A DNA stretch of 64,000 bases from Burkholderia sp. Nafp2/4-1b (lineage in GTDB: Bacteria; Pseudomonadota; Gammaproteobacteria; Burkholderiales; Burkholderiaceae). The stretch lies in contig NZ_ML058626.1 of assembly GCF_003635165.1 (NCBI RefSeq), positions 80,516 through 144,515 of the forward strand, given 5' to 3'. The notes beneath the pieces are model-generated. The model was not told where the DNA came from and made no database searches. It saw nothing but the letters and a program-made list of their open reading frames with translations. This document shows positions 18,127-27,258 of the stretch, piece by piece. How positions within the stretch are numbered: the stretch's first letter is position 1; each line of letters starts with the position of its first letter. The translations under genes were made by a program, and so were the position numbers.

Positions 18127-18816
18127 TCAATCCTCAACGCGCACCGCGCGATCGCGGATACGCGTCGACAGCAGCGAGCCGCGCTGGAGCAGGAAGTCCA
18201 TCAGCAACTGCGGATAGTCGGCCCGCACCGCTGCGCGCACGGACGGCCGTTCAGCAAGCCGTTGCCGCCACGCGGCGACCTTGGGCAGGGCCGCGAAGAA
18301 TCCGAAGTCGTCGATCTGCTCGAACACGTCGAAGTAGCGGAACACCGGCCCGAATGCCGCGTCCACGATCCTGAAATGCGCACCGCCAAAATACGGGCCA
18401 GCGCCGAGCGAGGCTTCGAGCTGCTCGAATCGCGTGCGGATCACACGGGTTTTCGCGGCAAGCGTCGCTTCGTCGGGAGCCGTGTAGAACCCCGCCACGG
18501 CATTGAGCAGTGCCGACGCGAACTCGACCCACGCGCGGTGCCGCGCCCGCTCGAGCGGCGCATCGGGATGCAGTCGCGGCGCGAGCGTCTCGTCGAGGTA
18601 CTCGCAGATCACGGCCGATTCGAAGATGGGCGCGCCATCGACGACCAGCACGGGGGTCTTGCCGAGCGGGGAAATCCTGAGAAACCAGTCCGGCTTGTTG
18701 CCCAGGTCGACGTCCGTCCGTTCGAACGGCACACCTTTTTCTGTCAGCACGATGACAGCGCGCTGGACATACGGGCACAGCACATGGCTGACGAGGTGGT
18801 ATCGGGGTGTGCTCAT
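18127..18816 (-). CDS. Glutathione S-transferase family protein
   Basis: 229 residues from ATG 18816, with gaggcg upstream. The N-terminal thioredoxin-like domain (1-80) includes HVLCPYVQRA, a Cys/Pro motif as in omega and beta GSTs, and the cis-Pro GKTPVLVVDGAPIFESAVI. The C-terminal helical domain follows. The cytosolic enzyme probably conjugates or reduces with glutathione; Cys in the CPY motif favours thiol transfer. A truncated DoxX-like reading frame lies just upstream on the same strand, and a divergent LysR gene follows. Confidence 0.85.
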   Translation of the reverse strand: MSTPRYHLVSHVLCPYVQRAVIVLTEKGVPFERTDVDLGNKPDWFLRISPLGKTPVLVVDGAPIFESAVICEYLDETLAPRLHPDAPLERARHRAWVEFASALLNAVAGFYTAPDEATLAAKTRVIRTRFEQLEASLGAGPYFGGAHFRIVDAAFGPVFRYFDVFEQIDDFGFFAALPKVAAWRQRLAERPSVRAAVRADYPQLLMDFLLQRGSLLSTRIRDRAVRVED

Positions 18817-18833
18817 GTCGTCGCCTCGCCGTG

Positions 18834-18998
18834 TCAGGCCGCGCCAAGCGCGAAGCGTTCGCTGCGGCGTACCGCCAGCGCACCATCGCCGAGCAGCCAC
18901 AGCGCTGAATGGGCAATCCACATGACGCCCAACGCCACGCGCAGCAGCAATGCGCCATAGGCGGCGGCATTGTCGCTCGTCGAAATCGATTGATTCAT
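18834..18998 (-). pseudogene. Truncated DoxX-family membrane protein (N-terminal remnant)
   Basis: 54 codons starting MNQSISTSDNAA, with the hydrophobic segment YGALLLRVALGVMWIAHSAL, which matches the first helix of DoxX/DoxD proteins (normally about 130-150 residues with four helices). After this helix the sequence becomes unrelated (GALAVRRSERFALGAA) and stops. It is upstream of, and co-directional with, the GST gene. It looks like the 5' relic of a DoxX gene after an internal deletion, but it could be a short expressed membrane peptide. Confidence 0.5.
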
Positions 18999-19140
18999 AT
19001 CGGCACCCATCGCGAGAGTGAACAAAAGGTAAAGCGGCGAGGTAAAGCGGCGGCACCGAATTTAGCATTGCGGATATGCTTGAGTAATAAGCAGAATTAC
19101 AATTAACGAATGCAAAAATGCAATGCACGGAGGTAACCGG

Positions 19141-20013
19141 ATGCCATACAAGCTCAGCGCGGCAGATCTCGAAACGATCCTCGCGCTTTCCCGCTCGGGC
19201 ACGCTGGTTCAGGCGGGCGAGCGACTGGAAGTGGATGCGTCGACCGTGTTTCGCAACCTCCGGCGGATCGAGCGCGGCCTGCAGCAGCAGTTGTTCGAAC
19301 GGACCCGCTCAGGCTATCGCGCGAAGGAAATCGCGCTGGCGCTGGCCGGACACGCGGAGCAAGTGGAAGTGCAGGTCGAATCGGCCCGCTCGATCGCGCA
19401 ACAAGCGCCCGAGCATGTGGCGGGTACGGTGCGCATCAGTACCACCGACACGATTCTGCACGGGCTGGTCGGGCCGGCGCTGAAGCAGTTGGAAGCCATC
19501 CACCCGCGGCTCGCGTACGAGTTGCACACGGGCAACGAGATCGCCGACCTGGGGCGCCGCGATGCCGACATCGCGGTGCGTGCGACCAGGCAGCCGCCGG
19601 ACTATCTTGTGGGCAAGCATGTCGGGCCGATCGACGTGGCGCTGTTCGCGTCGAAGCACTACGAAGCCGCACGCCGTTATGAAGACGTCATCGCGGGCAG
19701 CGCACGCTGGATCGCGCCGGACGACGCGCTTCCGGGCCATCCGTCCGTCATCTGGCGCAAACGTCATTTCAGGAAAGTGGTGCCGCACTACAAGGTCAAC
19801 AGCATCCTGACCGTGATGGAGCTGGTCGCCCTTGGCATGGGTGTCGGCATCCTGCCGACGTTCCTGACGCGCGGCCGCTCCGATCTCGTGCAATTGACCG
19901 ATGTCCTCCAGGACTGCCAGACCGAGCTGTGGGTGCTGACCCACCGGGAGTCGCGGCATCTGCTGCGGGTCTCGACCGTATTCAAATACCTGTCGACGAC
20001 GCTGCAGATCTGA
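19141..20013 (+). CDS. LysR-family transcriptional regulator
   Basis: 290 residues. The start at ATG 19141 is supported by GGAGG 7 bases upstream. The HTH (about 5-62: LETILALSRSGTLVQAGE, ASTVFRNLRRIERGL) is followed by the effector-binding domain. It is divergent from the DoxX-remnant/GST unit, with an AT-rich gap of about 140 bases that should hold its operator. It probably regulates the GST gene; the inducer is unknown. Confidence 0.82.
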   Translation: MPYKLSAADLETILALSRSGTLVQAGERLEVDASTVFRNLRRIERGLQQQLFERTRSGYRAKEIALALAGHAEQVEVQVESARSIAQQAPEHVAGTVRISTTDTILHGLVGPALKQLEAIHPRLAYELHTGNEIADLGRRDADIAVRATRQPPDYLVGKHVGPIDVALFASKHYEAARRYEDVIAGSARWIAPDDALPGHPSVIWRKRHFRKVVPHYKVNSILTVMELVALGMGVGILPTFLTRGRSDLVQLTDVLQDCQTELWVLTHRESRHLLRVSTVFKYLSTTLQI

Positions 20014-20032
20014 CCGGGTGCTGCGATGTGCA

Positions 20033-20060
20033 GCGATGCGCAGCGAGGCGGGCGCATCGC
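20033..20060. terminator. Stem-loop between converging LysR genes
   Basis: Arms gcgatgcgc (20033-20041) and gcgcatcgc (20052-20060) lie in the 89-base gap between the ends of two convergent LysR genes. There is no T-run; it is a weak or bidirectional terminator at best. Confidence 0.45.
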
Positions 20061-20102
20061 GTCACGGGCCAGTCGGGCCGTTCCCGCTGCGGGGATCGGT
20101 GA

Positions 20103-21020
20103 TCATTCATGCGCACGCGGATCCAGCAGGCTCGTGCTGAAATCGCACGCCTGCGCCGCAAGCCGGACGATCTCGGCGGTGAGCGACTGGGCGCGCTCGG
20201 CGCGATGCAGCGCGACATAGCGGACCGGCGGCAATGCCGGCCGCGTGCGCACGATCTCCAGCGCGTCGCACGCGACGAGGTGCGCGACGCACGCCTTCGG
20301 CAGATAGCTGACACCCAGCCCCGACAGCGTCAGGCCGATCTGTGCGAGCAGGCTGTTGCTCGACAGCACGCGCTGCATCGCGACGCCATGTTCCTGCAGA
20401 AAGCGCGTGTACAGGTGGCCGGTGCCCGACAGGTTCCCTTGCAGGATCAGCGGATACCGGGCGATGTCCGTCAATGAAATGGCGGCCCGCGACTTCGGCA
20501 TGAACCCGGCCGCGCACATCCACGCGTTATCGACCTCGCCGACCACCGTCGCCGTGAACGCGTCCGTCGCATGCATCTGCGGGACCACGATCAGATCGAT
20601 CGTGTCGGCCGCGAGCCGGTCGCGTAGCGTCGCGGTCAGGTCCACCTCGGCCTCCACATGCACGCGCGGATACGCGGCCTGGATCGCCCCGATCAGGCGC
20701 GGCAGCCACGTCAGCGCGGTCAACTCGGTCACGCCGATACGGACATGCCGCACCAGCGCTTCCTTCGAACTCATCCGCTCGACCACGCGGTCGCGCTGCT
20801 CGAGCAGTTCCTTCGCGTGATCGAACAGTTCGGCGCCCTTGTCGGTGAGCCGCGCGCTGCGATGCGCGCGATCGAACACGGTCAGGTCGAACGCGCGTTC
20901 GAGTTCCTGGATCCGCTTCGACACGGCCGACTGCGTGGTGTTGAGGCGCGTGGCCGCCGCGTCGAACGAGCCGAGCTGCACGATCCAGTACAGCGCTTCC
21001 ATCTGCTTGAAGGTAAGCAT
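20103..21020 (-). CDS. LysR-family transcriptional regulator of the DctA-like/aminotransferase operon
   Basis: 305 residues. The HTH (1-60: MEALYWIVQLGSFDAAATRL, TQSAVSKRIQELE) and LysR effector domain are complete (LGVSYLPKACV near 240). It is transcribed divergently from the dicarboxylate symporter and class-V aminotransferase genes, the usual layout for a LysR activator and its target operon. The 176-base gap is AT-rich with a small symmetric element (GAGATATTTTCTC). Confidence 0.87.
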   Translation of the reverse strand: MLTFKQMEALYWIVQLGSFDAAATRLNTTQSAVSKRIQELERAFDLTVFDRAHRSARLTDKGAELFDHAKELLEQRDRVVERMSSKEALVRHVRIGVTELTALTWLPRLIGAIQAAYPRVHVEAEVDLTATLRDRLAADTIDLIVVPQMHATDAFTATVVGEVDNAWMCAAGFMPKSRAAISLTDIARYPLILQGNLSGTGHLYTRFLQEHGVAMQRVLSSNSLLAQIGLTLSGLGVSYLPKACVAHLVACDALEIVRTRPALPPVRYVALHRAERAQSLTAEIVRLAAQACDFSTSLLDPRAHE

Positions 21021-21047
21021 CGCGTGTCACTCGACAGATGAAGAAAA

Positions 21048-21060
21048 GAGATATTTTCTC
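21048..21060. promoter_or_regulatory. Small symmetric AT-rich element in the LysR/symporter intergenic gap
   Basis: gagatattttctc has GAGA/TCTC arms around tattt. It sits 28 bases from the LysR start and 137 bases before the symporter start, in an unusually AT-rich stretch. It could be a LysR-binding half of a divergent promoter; no consensus proves it. Confidence 0.3.
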
Positions 21061-21196
21061 ATGTCAAAAAATCGCTTTTTTTACAGATTTCGGCTGTTTA
21101 AGGTTGTCCCGTTGTGCCGCTCGAAGAGTGCGTTCCTCAGAAAACGCGCCGCACCGCGCCCAGCGTTGGATCGAACCCCCCTTATCTGGAGATAGC

Positions 21197-22525
21197 ATGG
21201 ACACCGTCATCGACTCCCCGCCCGTCGCCGACGCGGCTCGCAAGCCGCGCATCGGTCTCGCGTGGCAAATCGTCATCGGGCTCGTCATCGGTATCGCGAC
21301 CGGGCTCGTGCTGAACCGGTTTCCGCAATTGCGCGACACGGCCGTGTCCGGATTGCTGCAGCCGGCCGGCGACATCTTCATCAAGCTGGTGCGGATGATC
21401 GTCGTGCCGATCGTGTTCACGAGCATGGTGATCGGCATCGCCGGCGTCGGCGACGGCAAGTCGCTCGGCCGCATCGGCTTCAAGACACTGCTCTATTTCG
21501 AGGTGATCACGACGATCGCGATCGTCCTCGGCCTCGTCGTCGGCAATGTGCTGCAGCCGGGCGTCGGCACCGACATGTCGCAACTCGGGCACACCGACAT
21601 CTCCCGCTACCAGCAGGCGACGCAGCAGGTGCAGCAGGCGCACCACGGGCTGATGGCATTGGTGCTCGGCATCATCCCCGACAACATCATCGCGTCGATG
21701 GCGAAGGGCGACCTGCTGCCGGTGATCTTCTTCTCGCTGCTGTTCGGGCTCGGGCTGCAATCGGTACCGGAAGAGCACCGCAAGCCGGTGCTCGCGATGC
21801 TCAAGGGCGTCGCCGATGCGATGTTCAAGGTGACGAACATGGTGATGCGCTATGCGCCGATCGGCGTGTGTGCGCTGATCGCGGTGACGGTCGCGAGCTT
21901 CGGCTTCGGGTCGCTGCTGCCGCTGCTGAAGCTGGTTGCCGTCACGTACTTCGCGATCCTGGTGTTCGCGATCGCCGTGCTCGGCGTGACCTCACGGCTG
22001 TTCGGGTTTCGCATCCTCACGCTGCTGCGCGTGATCAAGGACGAGCTGATCATCGCGTTCTCGACCTGCAGCTCGGCGACCGTGCTGCCGCAACTGATGA
22101 AGCGGATGGAGGACTACGGCGTGCCGAAGAGCATCACGACGTTCGTGGTGCCGACCGGCTACACGTTCAACCTCGACGGCGCGTCGATCTATCTGGGCAT
22201 CGGCACGTTGTTCGTCGCGCAGCTCTACGGCGTGCATCTCGACTGGCAGCAGCAGATCCTGCTGACGCTGACCATGGTCGTCACGTCGAAAGGCGCCGCG
22301 GGCGTGCCGGGCTTCATGTTCGTGATCATGCTCGCGACGCTCGCCAGCGCCGGGCTGCCGCTGGAAGGGCTCGCATTCATCGCCGGCGTCGACCGGATCA
22401 TGGACATGGGCCGCACCGCGCTGAACGTGGTCGGCAACGCCCTCGCGCCGCTCGTCATCGCGAAATGGGAAGGCCAGTACGACGCGGAGAAGGGCCGCGC
22501 GTACGTCGAATCGCTGCGCCGCTGA
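21197..22525 (+). CDS. DctA-like dicarboxylate/amino-acid:cation symporter
   Basis: 442 residues from ATG 21197, with GGAG 5 bases upstream. It is a polytopic DAACS protein with motifs STCSSATVLPQL, YTFNLDGASIY and DMGRTALNVVGNA. It differs from the two GltP-like carriers in this window and is nearer DctA/GltT types. It is followed 53 bases later by a class-V aminotransferase-fold gene, so the substrate is probably an amino or hydroxy dicarboxylate processed by that enzyme. Confidence 0.87.
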   Translation: MDTVIDSPPVADAARKPRIGLAWQIVIGLVIGIATGLVLNRFPQLRDTAVSGLLQPAGDIFIKLVRMIVVPIVFTSMVIGIAGVGDGKSLGRIGFKTLLYFEVITTIAIVLGLVVGNVLQPGVGTDMSQLGHTDISRYQQATQQVQQAHHGLMALVLGIIPDNIIASMAKGDLLPVIFFSLLFGLGLQSVPEEHRKPVLAMLKGVADAMFKVTNMVMRYAPIGVCALIAVTVASFGFGSLLPLLKLVAVTYFAILVFAIAVLGVTSRLFGFRILTLLRVIKDELIIAFSTCSSATVLPQLMKRMEDYGVPKSITTFVVPTGYTFNLDGASIYLGIGTLFVAQLYGVHLDWQQQILLTLTMVVTSKGAAGVPGFMFVIMLATLASAGLPLEGLAFIAGVDRIMDMGRTALNVVGNALAPLVIAKWEGQYDAEKGRAYVESLRR

Positions 22526-22578
22526 GCGCCGCCATGCACGCATTGCACAACATTCCGAAGCAAACAGGAGTACCGAAC

Positions 22579-23856
22579 ATGAGCAGTTCCCGTGGAGCAC
22601 TTTTTCCCGACGCGTTGATGCAGCAGGTCAAGTCGCGCTTTCATCACGTCGATCGCGACGCCGACGGCAGTGAGCGGCTGTTCTTCGACAACGCGGGCGG
22701 GTCGTTCCGGTTGAAGGCGGCGGTCGACGCGTACGCACGGATCGATGCGCTGCCCGATTGCCCGGAGCGCATCCACGCGCGCGCGCTCGATCTGCAGGCG
22801 ATCCAGTCGCGCGGCGAGGACGACGTGCGCACTATCCTGAACGCGCAGGGCGGCAGCGTGTATGCGTCGCTGACCGCATCGGGCGCGATGTTCGACATGG
22901 TGCGCGCGATCATGGAGAACGTGCCGGGCACCAATGCGGTGACGACCGTGCTCGAGCATCCGTCGTCTTACGATGCGATGACCTGTTACGCGGAACGGAC
23001 CGGCAAGACGCTGCGCATCGCGCCGAGCGATCCGGAAACCGGCGGCGTGGACGTCGACGCGATCGTGGCGCTGATCGACGCGGATACCGCGCTGCTCAGC
23101 GTGATGTTTGCATCGAATATCTCCGGCGCGAAATTCGACATCGAGACGATCGTCGCGCGTGCGCGCGAGAAGAAGCCCGATCTGTTCATCGTCGTCGACG
23201 CGGTCCAGCATGCGCCGCACGGCATCATCGACCTGCAGCGCACGCCGGTCGACGGAATCAACTTCGCGCCTTACAAGTTCTTCGGATGCCGCGGCTCGGG
23301 CATGTCGTGGCTGTCGCCGCGCGCGGCCGCGTTGCCGCACCACCGGCTCGCCGCGAAGGAGAACTGCGTATGGGAACTGGGCAGCCCGGCGCCCGCGCAG
23401 TTTGCGGTCGTGTCGGCGATCGTCGATTACGTCACGTGGATCGGCCGGTATTTCGCCGATTCGGACGACCGGCGCGCGCTGTTCGTCGAAGGCATGCACC
23501 GGATCGAGCTGCATGAACGCGCGCTGCTCGCCGCGTTGCTCGACGGGTGTGGCGGGCAACGCGGGCTGCGCTCGATCGACGGCGTCGAGGTCTACTGGGA
23601 TCACGACGATCTGACGAAGCGCGACCTGATCGTCGGCATCGGCTTCGCGCACCTCGAACCGACGCAGGCGGTGCGGGAATACGAGCAACGCGGTGTGATC
23701 GTCTACGAACGCGTCGCGTCGAGCCTGTATTCGGGCCGGATGCTGAAATCGTTCGGGCTCGGCGGCGCGGTGCGGATTTCGCCGCTCCATTGCCACGCGC
23801 CGGACGATATCGCGCGATTCCTCGCGATAACCGAAGCGCTCGCGACGAACCGCTGA
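22579..23856 (+). CDS. Aminotransferase class-V-fold PLP enzyme (CsdA/SufS-like fold)
   Basis: 425 residues from ATG 22579, with AGGAG 8 bases upstream. PLP landmarks of fold type I, class V are FFDNAGG near residue 36, the cofactor Asp in IVVDAVQHAPHG, and Schiff-base Lys in FAPYKFFGCRGSG. No conserved C-terminal desulfurase Cys loop is evident, so cysteine desulfuration is less likely than elimination, epimerisation or transamination of an imported amino acid. It sits behind the DctA-like symporter and ends at a strong hairpin, closing the operon. The exact substrate is unknown. Confidence 0.8.
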   Translation: MSSSRGALFPDALMQQVKSRFHHVDRDADGSERLFFDNAGGSFRLKAAVDAYARIDALPDCPERIHARALDLQAIQSRGEDDVRTILNAQGGSVYASLTASGAMFDMVRAIMENVPGTNAVTTVLEHPSSYDAMTCYAERTGKTLRIAPSDPETGGVDVDAIVALIDADTALLSVMFASNISGAKFDIETIVARAREKKPDLFIVVDAVQHAPHGIIDLQRTPVDGINFAPYKFFGCRGSGMSWLSPRAAALPHHRLAAKENCVWELGSPAPAQFAVVSAIVDYVTWIGRYFADSDDRRALFVEGMHRIELHERALLAALLDGCGGQRGLRSIDGVEVYWDHDDLTKRDLIVGIGFAHLEPTQAVREYEQRGVIVYERVASSLYSGRMLKSFGLGGAVRISPLHCHAPDDIARFLAITEALATNR

Positions 23857-23860
23857 TCGA

Positions 23861-23891
23861 CGACACGGCCCGGATCATCCGGGCCGTGTCG
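23861..23891 (+). terminator. Strong hairpin ending the symporter/aminotransferase operon
   Basis: 15-bp perfect arms (cgacacggcccggat 23861-23875, atccgggccgtgtcg 23877-23891) start 5 bases after the stop codon. The stem is very GC-rich, but there is only a short mixed tail rather than a T-run. Confidence 0.75.
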
Positions 23892-24043
23892 CATTCGGCG
23901 CCGCGGCGCGCGCCGTGCAATAGGTTCGGGCTATGACCGGCAGAGCCAATCGATAGTTGTCGTCGAATGGTTTTGCGCATGTAATGACCTGCGAAACGGG
24001 ATGATTGCGGCTGAAGCCAAACGAACCGATGGAGGAGCAGCGC

Positions 24044-24952
24044 GTGAAGATCGTGGTTGCGGGGAAGCGAGTGGTGGATGACAACGTGAAGGTGCGCGTG
24101 AAGTCGGACCCTTCGACGCTCGCACAGTCGTACCTGTTCGTGCCGGGCAACCAGCCGGAGCGATTCGACAAGGCGCTCGCGAGCGGCGCCGACGCGGTCA
24201 TCATCGATCTGGAAGATGCGGTCGAGCCCGATGCGAAGGTCGCCGCACGCGACGCGATCGCCCGGTGGGTTTCACCCGAGTGCCCGGTGCTCGTGCGGAT
24301 CAACGCGCGGAACACGCCGTGGTTCGACGCTGACGCCGCGCTCGGCGCATTGAAGGGCGTGGCCGGTATCGTGCTGCCGAAGGCGGAGCGCGCGGACGAC
24401 GTATGCGCTGCCGTTGCGCTCGCGCGGCGGCGCGTGCCGGTCTATCCGTTGATCGAAAGCGCGCACGGCATGTGGAACGCGCTCGACGTCGCGAAAGCGC
24501 CGTACGTCGAGCGGCTGATGTTCGGCACGCTCGATTTCATCGCGGACATGGGCATGTCGGACGACGGCGTGTCGCTCAATCACTTCCGGTCGCAGCTGAC
24601 GTTGATTTCGCGCGTGGCCGGTATCGAATCGCCGGTCGACGGCGTGACGCCCGATATTCACGACGGCGAGCGGATCGCGCGTGACGCGCTCAACGGCAAG
24701 CAGCAGGGCTTCGGCGCGAAGCTGTGCATTCATCCGAAGCAGATCGGGTTCGTGCACAGGTGCTTTCGACCGAGCGACGATGAAGTGCGCTGGGCGCGAA
24801 GGGTGCTCGATGCGATGCGCGAATCGAACGGCGGCGTGGTGACGGTCGACGGGAAGATGGTCGATCGGCCCGTGTCGTTGCGCGCCGAGCGGATCGTCGG
24901 GCTGGCTGATGCGGGCGGCGCGGCGGCGGTCGGTGCGGCCGGGTGCCGCTGA
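24044..24952 (+). CDS. HpcH/HpaI (CitE-like) lyase with an EtfB-derived N-terminus
   Basis: 302 residues from GTG 24044, with GGAGGAG 6 bases upstream. Residues 1-22 (VKIVVAGKRVVDDNVKVRV...) match the start of electron-transfer flavoprotein beta subunit. From about residue 26 the protein is a CitE-like TIM-barrel lyase: SYLFVPGNQPERF, IIDLEDAV (metal/CoA region), LIESAHGMWNA, FGTLDFIADMG, KLCIHPKQI. Such enzymes cleave citramalyl-, malyl- or similar CoA esters. The native lyase start appears replaced by the etfB ribosome-binding site and first codons. No etfA/etfB continuation follows. Activity is plausible because the barrel is complete. Confidence 0.83.
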   Translation: MKIVVAGKRVVDDNVKVRVKSDPSTLAQSYLFVPGNQPERFDKALASGADAVIIDLEDAVEPDAKVAARDAIARWVSPECPVLVRINARNTPWFDADAALGALKGVAGIVLPKAERADDVCAAVALARRRVPVYPLIESAHGMWNALDVAKAPYVERLMFGTLDFIADMGMSDDGVSLNHFRSQLTLISRVAGIESPVDGVTPDIHDGERIARDALNGKQQGFGAKLCIHPKQIGFVHRCFRPSDDEVRWARRVLDAMRESNGGVVTVDGKMVDRPVSLRAERIVGLADAGGAAAVGAAGCR

Positions 24953-25564
24953 GTTGGCCGACCCGGTGTCCGTCGTCTTTCGGGACGACAGACCGGTGCG
25001 CTCTTGCGATGCCTTTGCAACTGAATGCAAGGCCACGTTCGACATAAACGCCGGAATGGCCAACGATCGCGCGGTGCGGGGCCATTTCCGGTGAAACGGC
25101 AGATTCGAGACAAGATTTCCGCAACGGATCGACGCGCGAGACCGAATCGGAAGTCGGGCGCGGTCATGCATGCGTCGGATCGCCGTCGCCGAACTGCACT
25201 TCCTCGGAAAATTTCGATACATGGTCAACAAACTGCGTGCAGGAGCGATGCACTCGTCGATTACGCCAGGCAAGGTACGAACTATCTGCAAGGGCGTCCG
25301 TTCGTGCACGTTGGTCAGGTCGACGCGTCGATACCCGTGGCGCTGGCCGATGCGTCTGCGAGCAAACTCGTTTCCCGCCTGAAAACGCTGGATCGCGGCG
25401 CTTCTGAATGAGTCGACGCGCGGACCAACACCAGCCTGGCACCGGTGAACGCGTTCGCGACGAAGGCTGAGAACGCGAGGCCATGTATTCACGCCAACCG
25501 TGCTTCATCGCAACCGACGCCGACGTTCGCGACAGTCTGGCCGCTTCAAACCACCACACCCTCC
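24953..25564. other. 612-base gap without a recognisable intact gene
   Basis: No open frame here has coding character or a ribosome-binding site. On the minus strand a short hydrophobic reading near 25430-25480 (LAFSAFVANAFTGARLVLV) hints at a decayed membrane protein, but stops interrupt it. The gap separates the CitE-like gene from a LysR gene that ends at 25565. Confidence 0.4.
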
Positions 25565-26470
25565 TCAAGCGAAATACGGCGCCAACACCCCTTCGATCCA
25601 GTCCATGAACGCCCGCACCCGCGGCGACAGATTGCGCCGATGCGCGACGACGAGCGACGCGGCGAGCGGCTCCGGACGCAGGTCGGGCAGCACCTCCACC
25701 AGCGCGCCGCTTGCGATGTGATTCGCGACTCCTGAATATCCGGCCTGAATCAACCCGATGCCGGCAAGGCCGGCCGCATGATAGGTCTGCACGTTGTTGA
25801 CCTGCATCGCGCTCGGCAACGGCAGCGCCGCATAACCGTTGCCGGTCGGATATTCCCAGCCGACTGGCCGCGCGCCGAGTGTCAGCGAGTAGTGGACCAT
25901 CCGGTGTCCCTGGCCGAGTAGATCGTCGAGCGTATGCGGTACGCCGTAGCGCGCCAGATAACCGGGGCTCGCCGCATTGATCATTCGCAACCGGCCCAAC
26001 GGGCGGGCGATCAGCGTCTCGTCGACGATCGGACCGAGGCGAATCACGCAATCGAATCCCTCCTGCACGAGATCGACGCGCCGATCGGTGCTCGACAGTT
26101 CCAGTTCCAGCTCGGGATGCGCGTCCATCAGTTGCGGCAGCGCGGGAACCACGACGCTGCGTGCCAGCTCGGTCGGCATGTCGACGCGCAATCTGCCACG
26201 CAGCCGTGTGCCATGGCCGGAGAACATCGATTGCAGTTCCTGGACCTCGGCCAGCAGGTCCCTGGCGCGCGAATAGAACGCGCGGCCGTCTTCCGTCAGC
26301 TGCACGCTCCGGGTCGTCCGATGCAGCAGCGCCACGCCCACGTCGCGCTCGAGTCGACGGATCACCATCGACACACGTCCTTTCTGGATGCCCAGGCTTT
26401 CGGCCGCCCGCGTGAAGCTCGTCATTTCGGCGACACGGGCAAAGATCAACAGCGCATCGAGGTTTTGCAT
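25565..26470 (-). CDS. LysR-family transcriptional regulator
   Basis: 301 residues. The HTH (1-60: ALLIFARVAEMTSFTRAAESL, KGRVSMVIRRLER) is followed by an AaeR/CrgA-type effector domain ending FMDWIEGVLAPYFA. It is divergent from a flavodoxin-like NAD(P)H-quinone reductase and an aldo/keto reductase, with a 118-base gap bearing LysR-type palindromes. It probably controls those two genes in response to an electrophile or quinone, judging from similar arrangements; the inducer is inferred. Confidence 0.87.
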   Translation of the reverse strand: MQNLDALLIFARVAEMTSFTRAAESLGIQKGRVSMVIRRLERDVGVALLHRTTRSVQLTEDGRAFYSRARDLLAEVQELQSMFSGHGTRLRGRLRVDMPTELARSVVVPALPQLMDAHPELELELSSTDRRVDLVQEGFDCVIRLGPIVDETLIARPLGRLRMINAASPGYLARYGVPHTLDDLLGQGHRMVHYSLTLGARPVGWEYPTGNGYAALPLPSAMQVNNVQTYHAAGLAGIGLIQAGYSGVANHIASGALVEVLPDLRPEPLAASLVVAHRRNLSPRVRAFMDWIEGVLAPYFA

Positions 26471-26504
26471 TGTTCACTCGGCGAGTAACAGTACGTTCAA
26501 TCGG

Positions 26505-26518
26505 TTGTTATTTATAAC
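26505..26518. promoter_or_regulatory. LysR-type palindrome in the divergent gap
   Basis: gttat-tt-ataac (26507-26518) is symmetric and fits T-N11-A (T26505, A26517). A second symmetric element, actcggcgagt, lies at about 26476-26486. Both are between the LysR start (26470) and the flavodoxin-like start (26589), the expected place for regulator binding. Confidence 0.5.
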
Positions 26519-26588
26519 CCAGTTGTGACTCAGTAGAGTGCTTTTCGATGTCGTCCTCCGACGACCACCTCAACGAAAGGACACAACC

Positions 26589-27179
26589 ATGACGCAACAC
26601 ACCGCTCCGGTTAAGACGGTCGTCGTTTACCACTCCGGCTACGGGCATACCCGACGCATGGCCGCGGCGGTCGCCGAGGGCGCCGGCGCCGTACTCGTCG
26701 CCATCGATGCCGACGGCAACATTGCGGACGACGCATGGGACACGCTGGCAGGCGCGGATGCGATCCTGTTCGGCTCGCCGACCTACATGGGCGGCCCCAG
26801 CTGGCAGTTCAAGAAATTCGCCGATGCATCGTCGAAGGCGTGGTTCGAAAGCGCGTGGCGCAACAAGCTCTTCGGCGGCTTTACCAACAGCGCGAGCATC
26901 AATGGCGACAAGCTCAATACGCTCGAATACTTCGTGCTGCTCGCCGGGCAGCACGGCGGCATCTGGGTGAGCATGGACATCAAGCCGGCGAACCTGAAAG
27001 CGTCGACGCGCGACGACCTGAATCGCATGGGCGCCTATATCGCGCCGATGGCGCAGACGCCGGCCGATGCGTCGCCTGACGAGATGTCGACGGGGGACCT
27101 CGAGACCGCACGCCGCTACGGCGCACGCGTCGCGACGATCGCCGGACAGTTTCGGGCGGGGCAAGCGCGAAACGACTGA
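26589..27179 (+). CDS. Flavodoxin-fold NAD(P)H-dependent oxidoreductase (WrbA-like)
   Basis: 196 residues from ATG 26589, with AAGGA about 8 bases upstream. FMN phosphate loop YHSGYGHTRRMA (about 14-25), second loop GSPTYMGGPSWQFKKF and third loop LAGQHGGIWVSM match the WrbA/flavodoxin_2 family of quinone reductases. Cytosolic; two-electron reduction of quinones or related electrophiles is the expected activity. It is the first gene of a unit with an aldo/keto reductase and is divergent from a LysR gene. Confidence 0.85.
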   Translation: MTQHTAPVKTVVVYHSGYGHTRRMAAAVAEGAGAVLVAIDADGNIADDAWDTLAGADAILFGSPTYMGGPSWQFKKFADASSKAWFESAWRNKLFGGFTNSASINGDKLNTLEYFVLLAGQHGGIWVSMDIKPANLKASTRDDLNRMGAYIAPMAQTPADASPDEMSTGDLETARRYGARVATIAGQFRAGQARND

Positions 27180-27258
27180 GGTCCAGGTTGGCGCGGTGCA
27201 TCGTGTGCCGGACGCCGACCCGCCTTCTTTCCCGTCAATCCACCAGGACCTCGACCAT

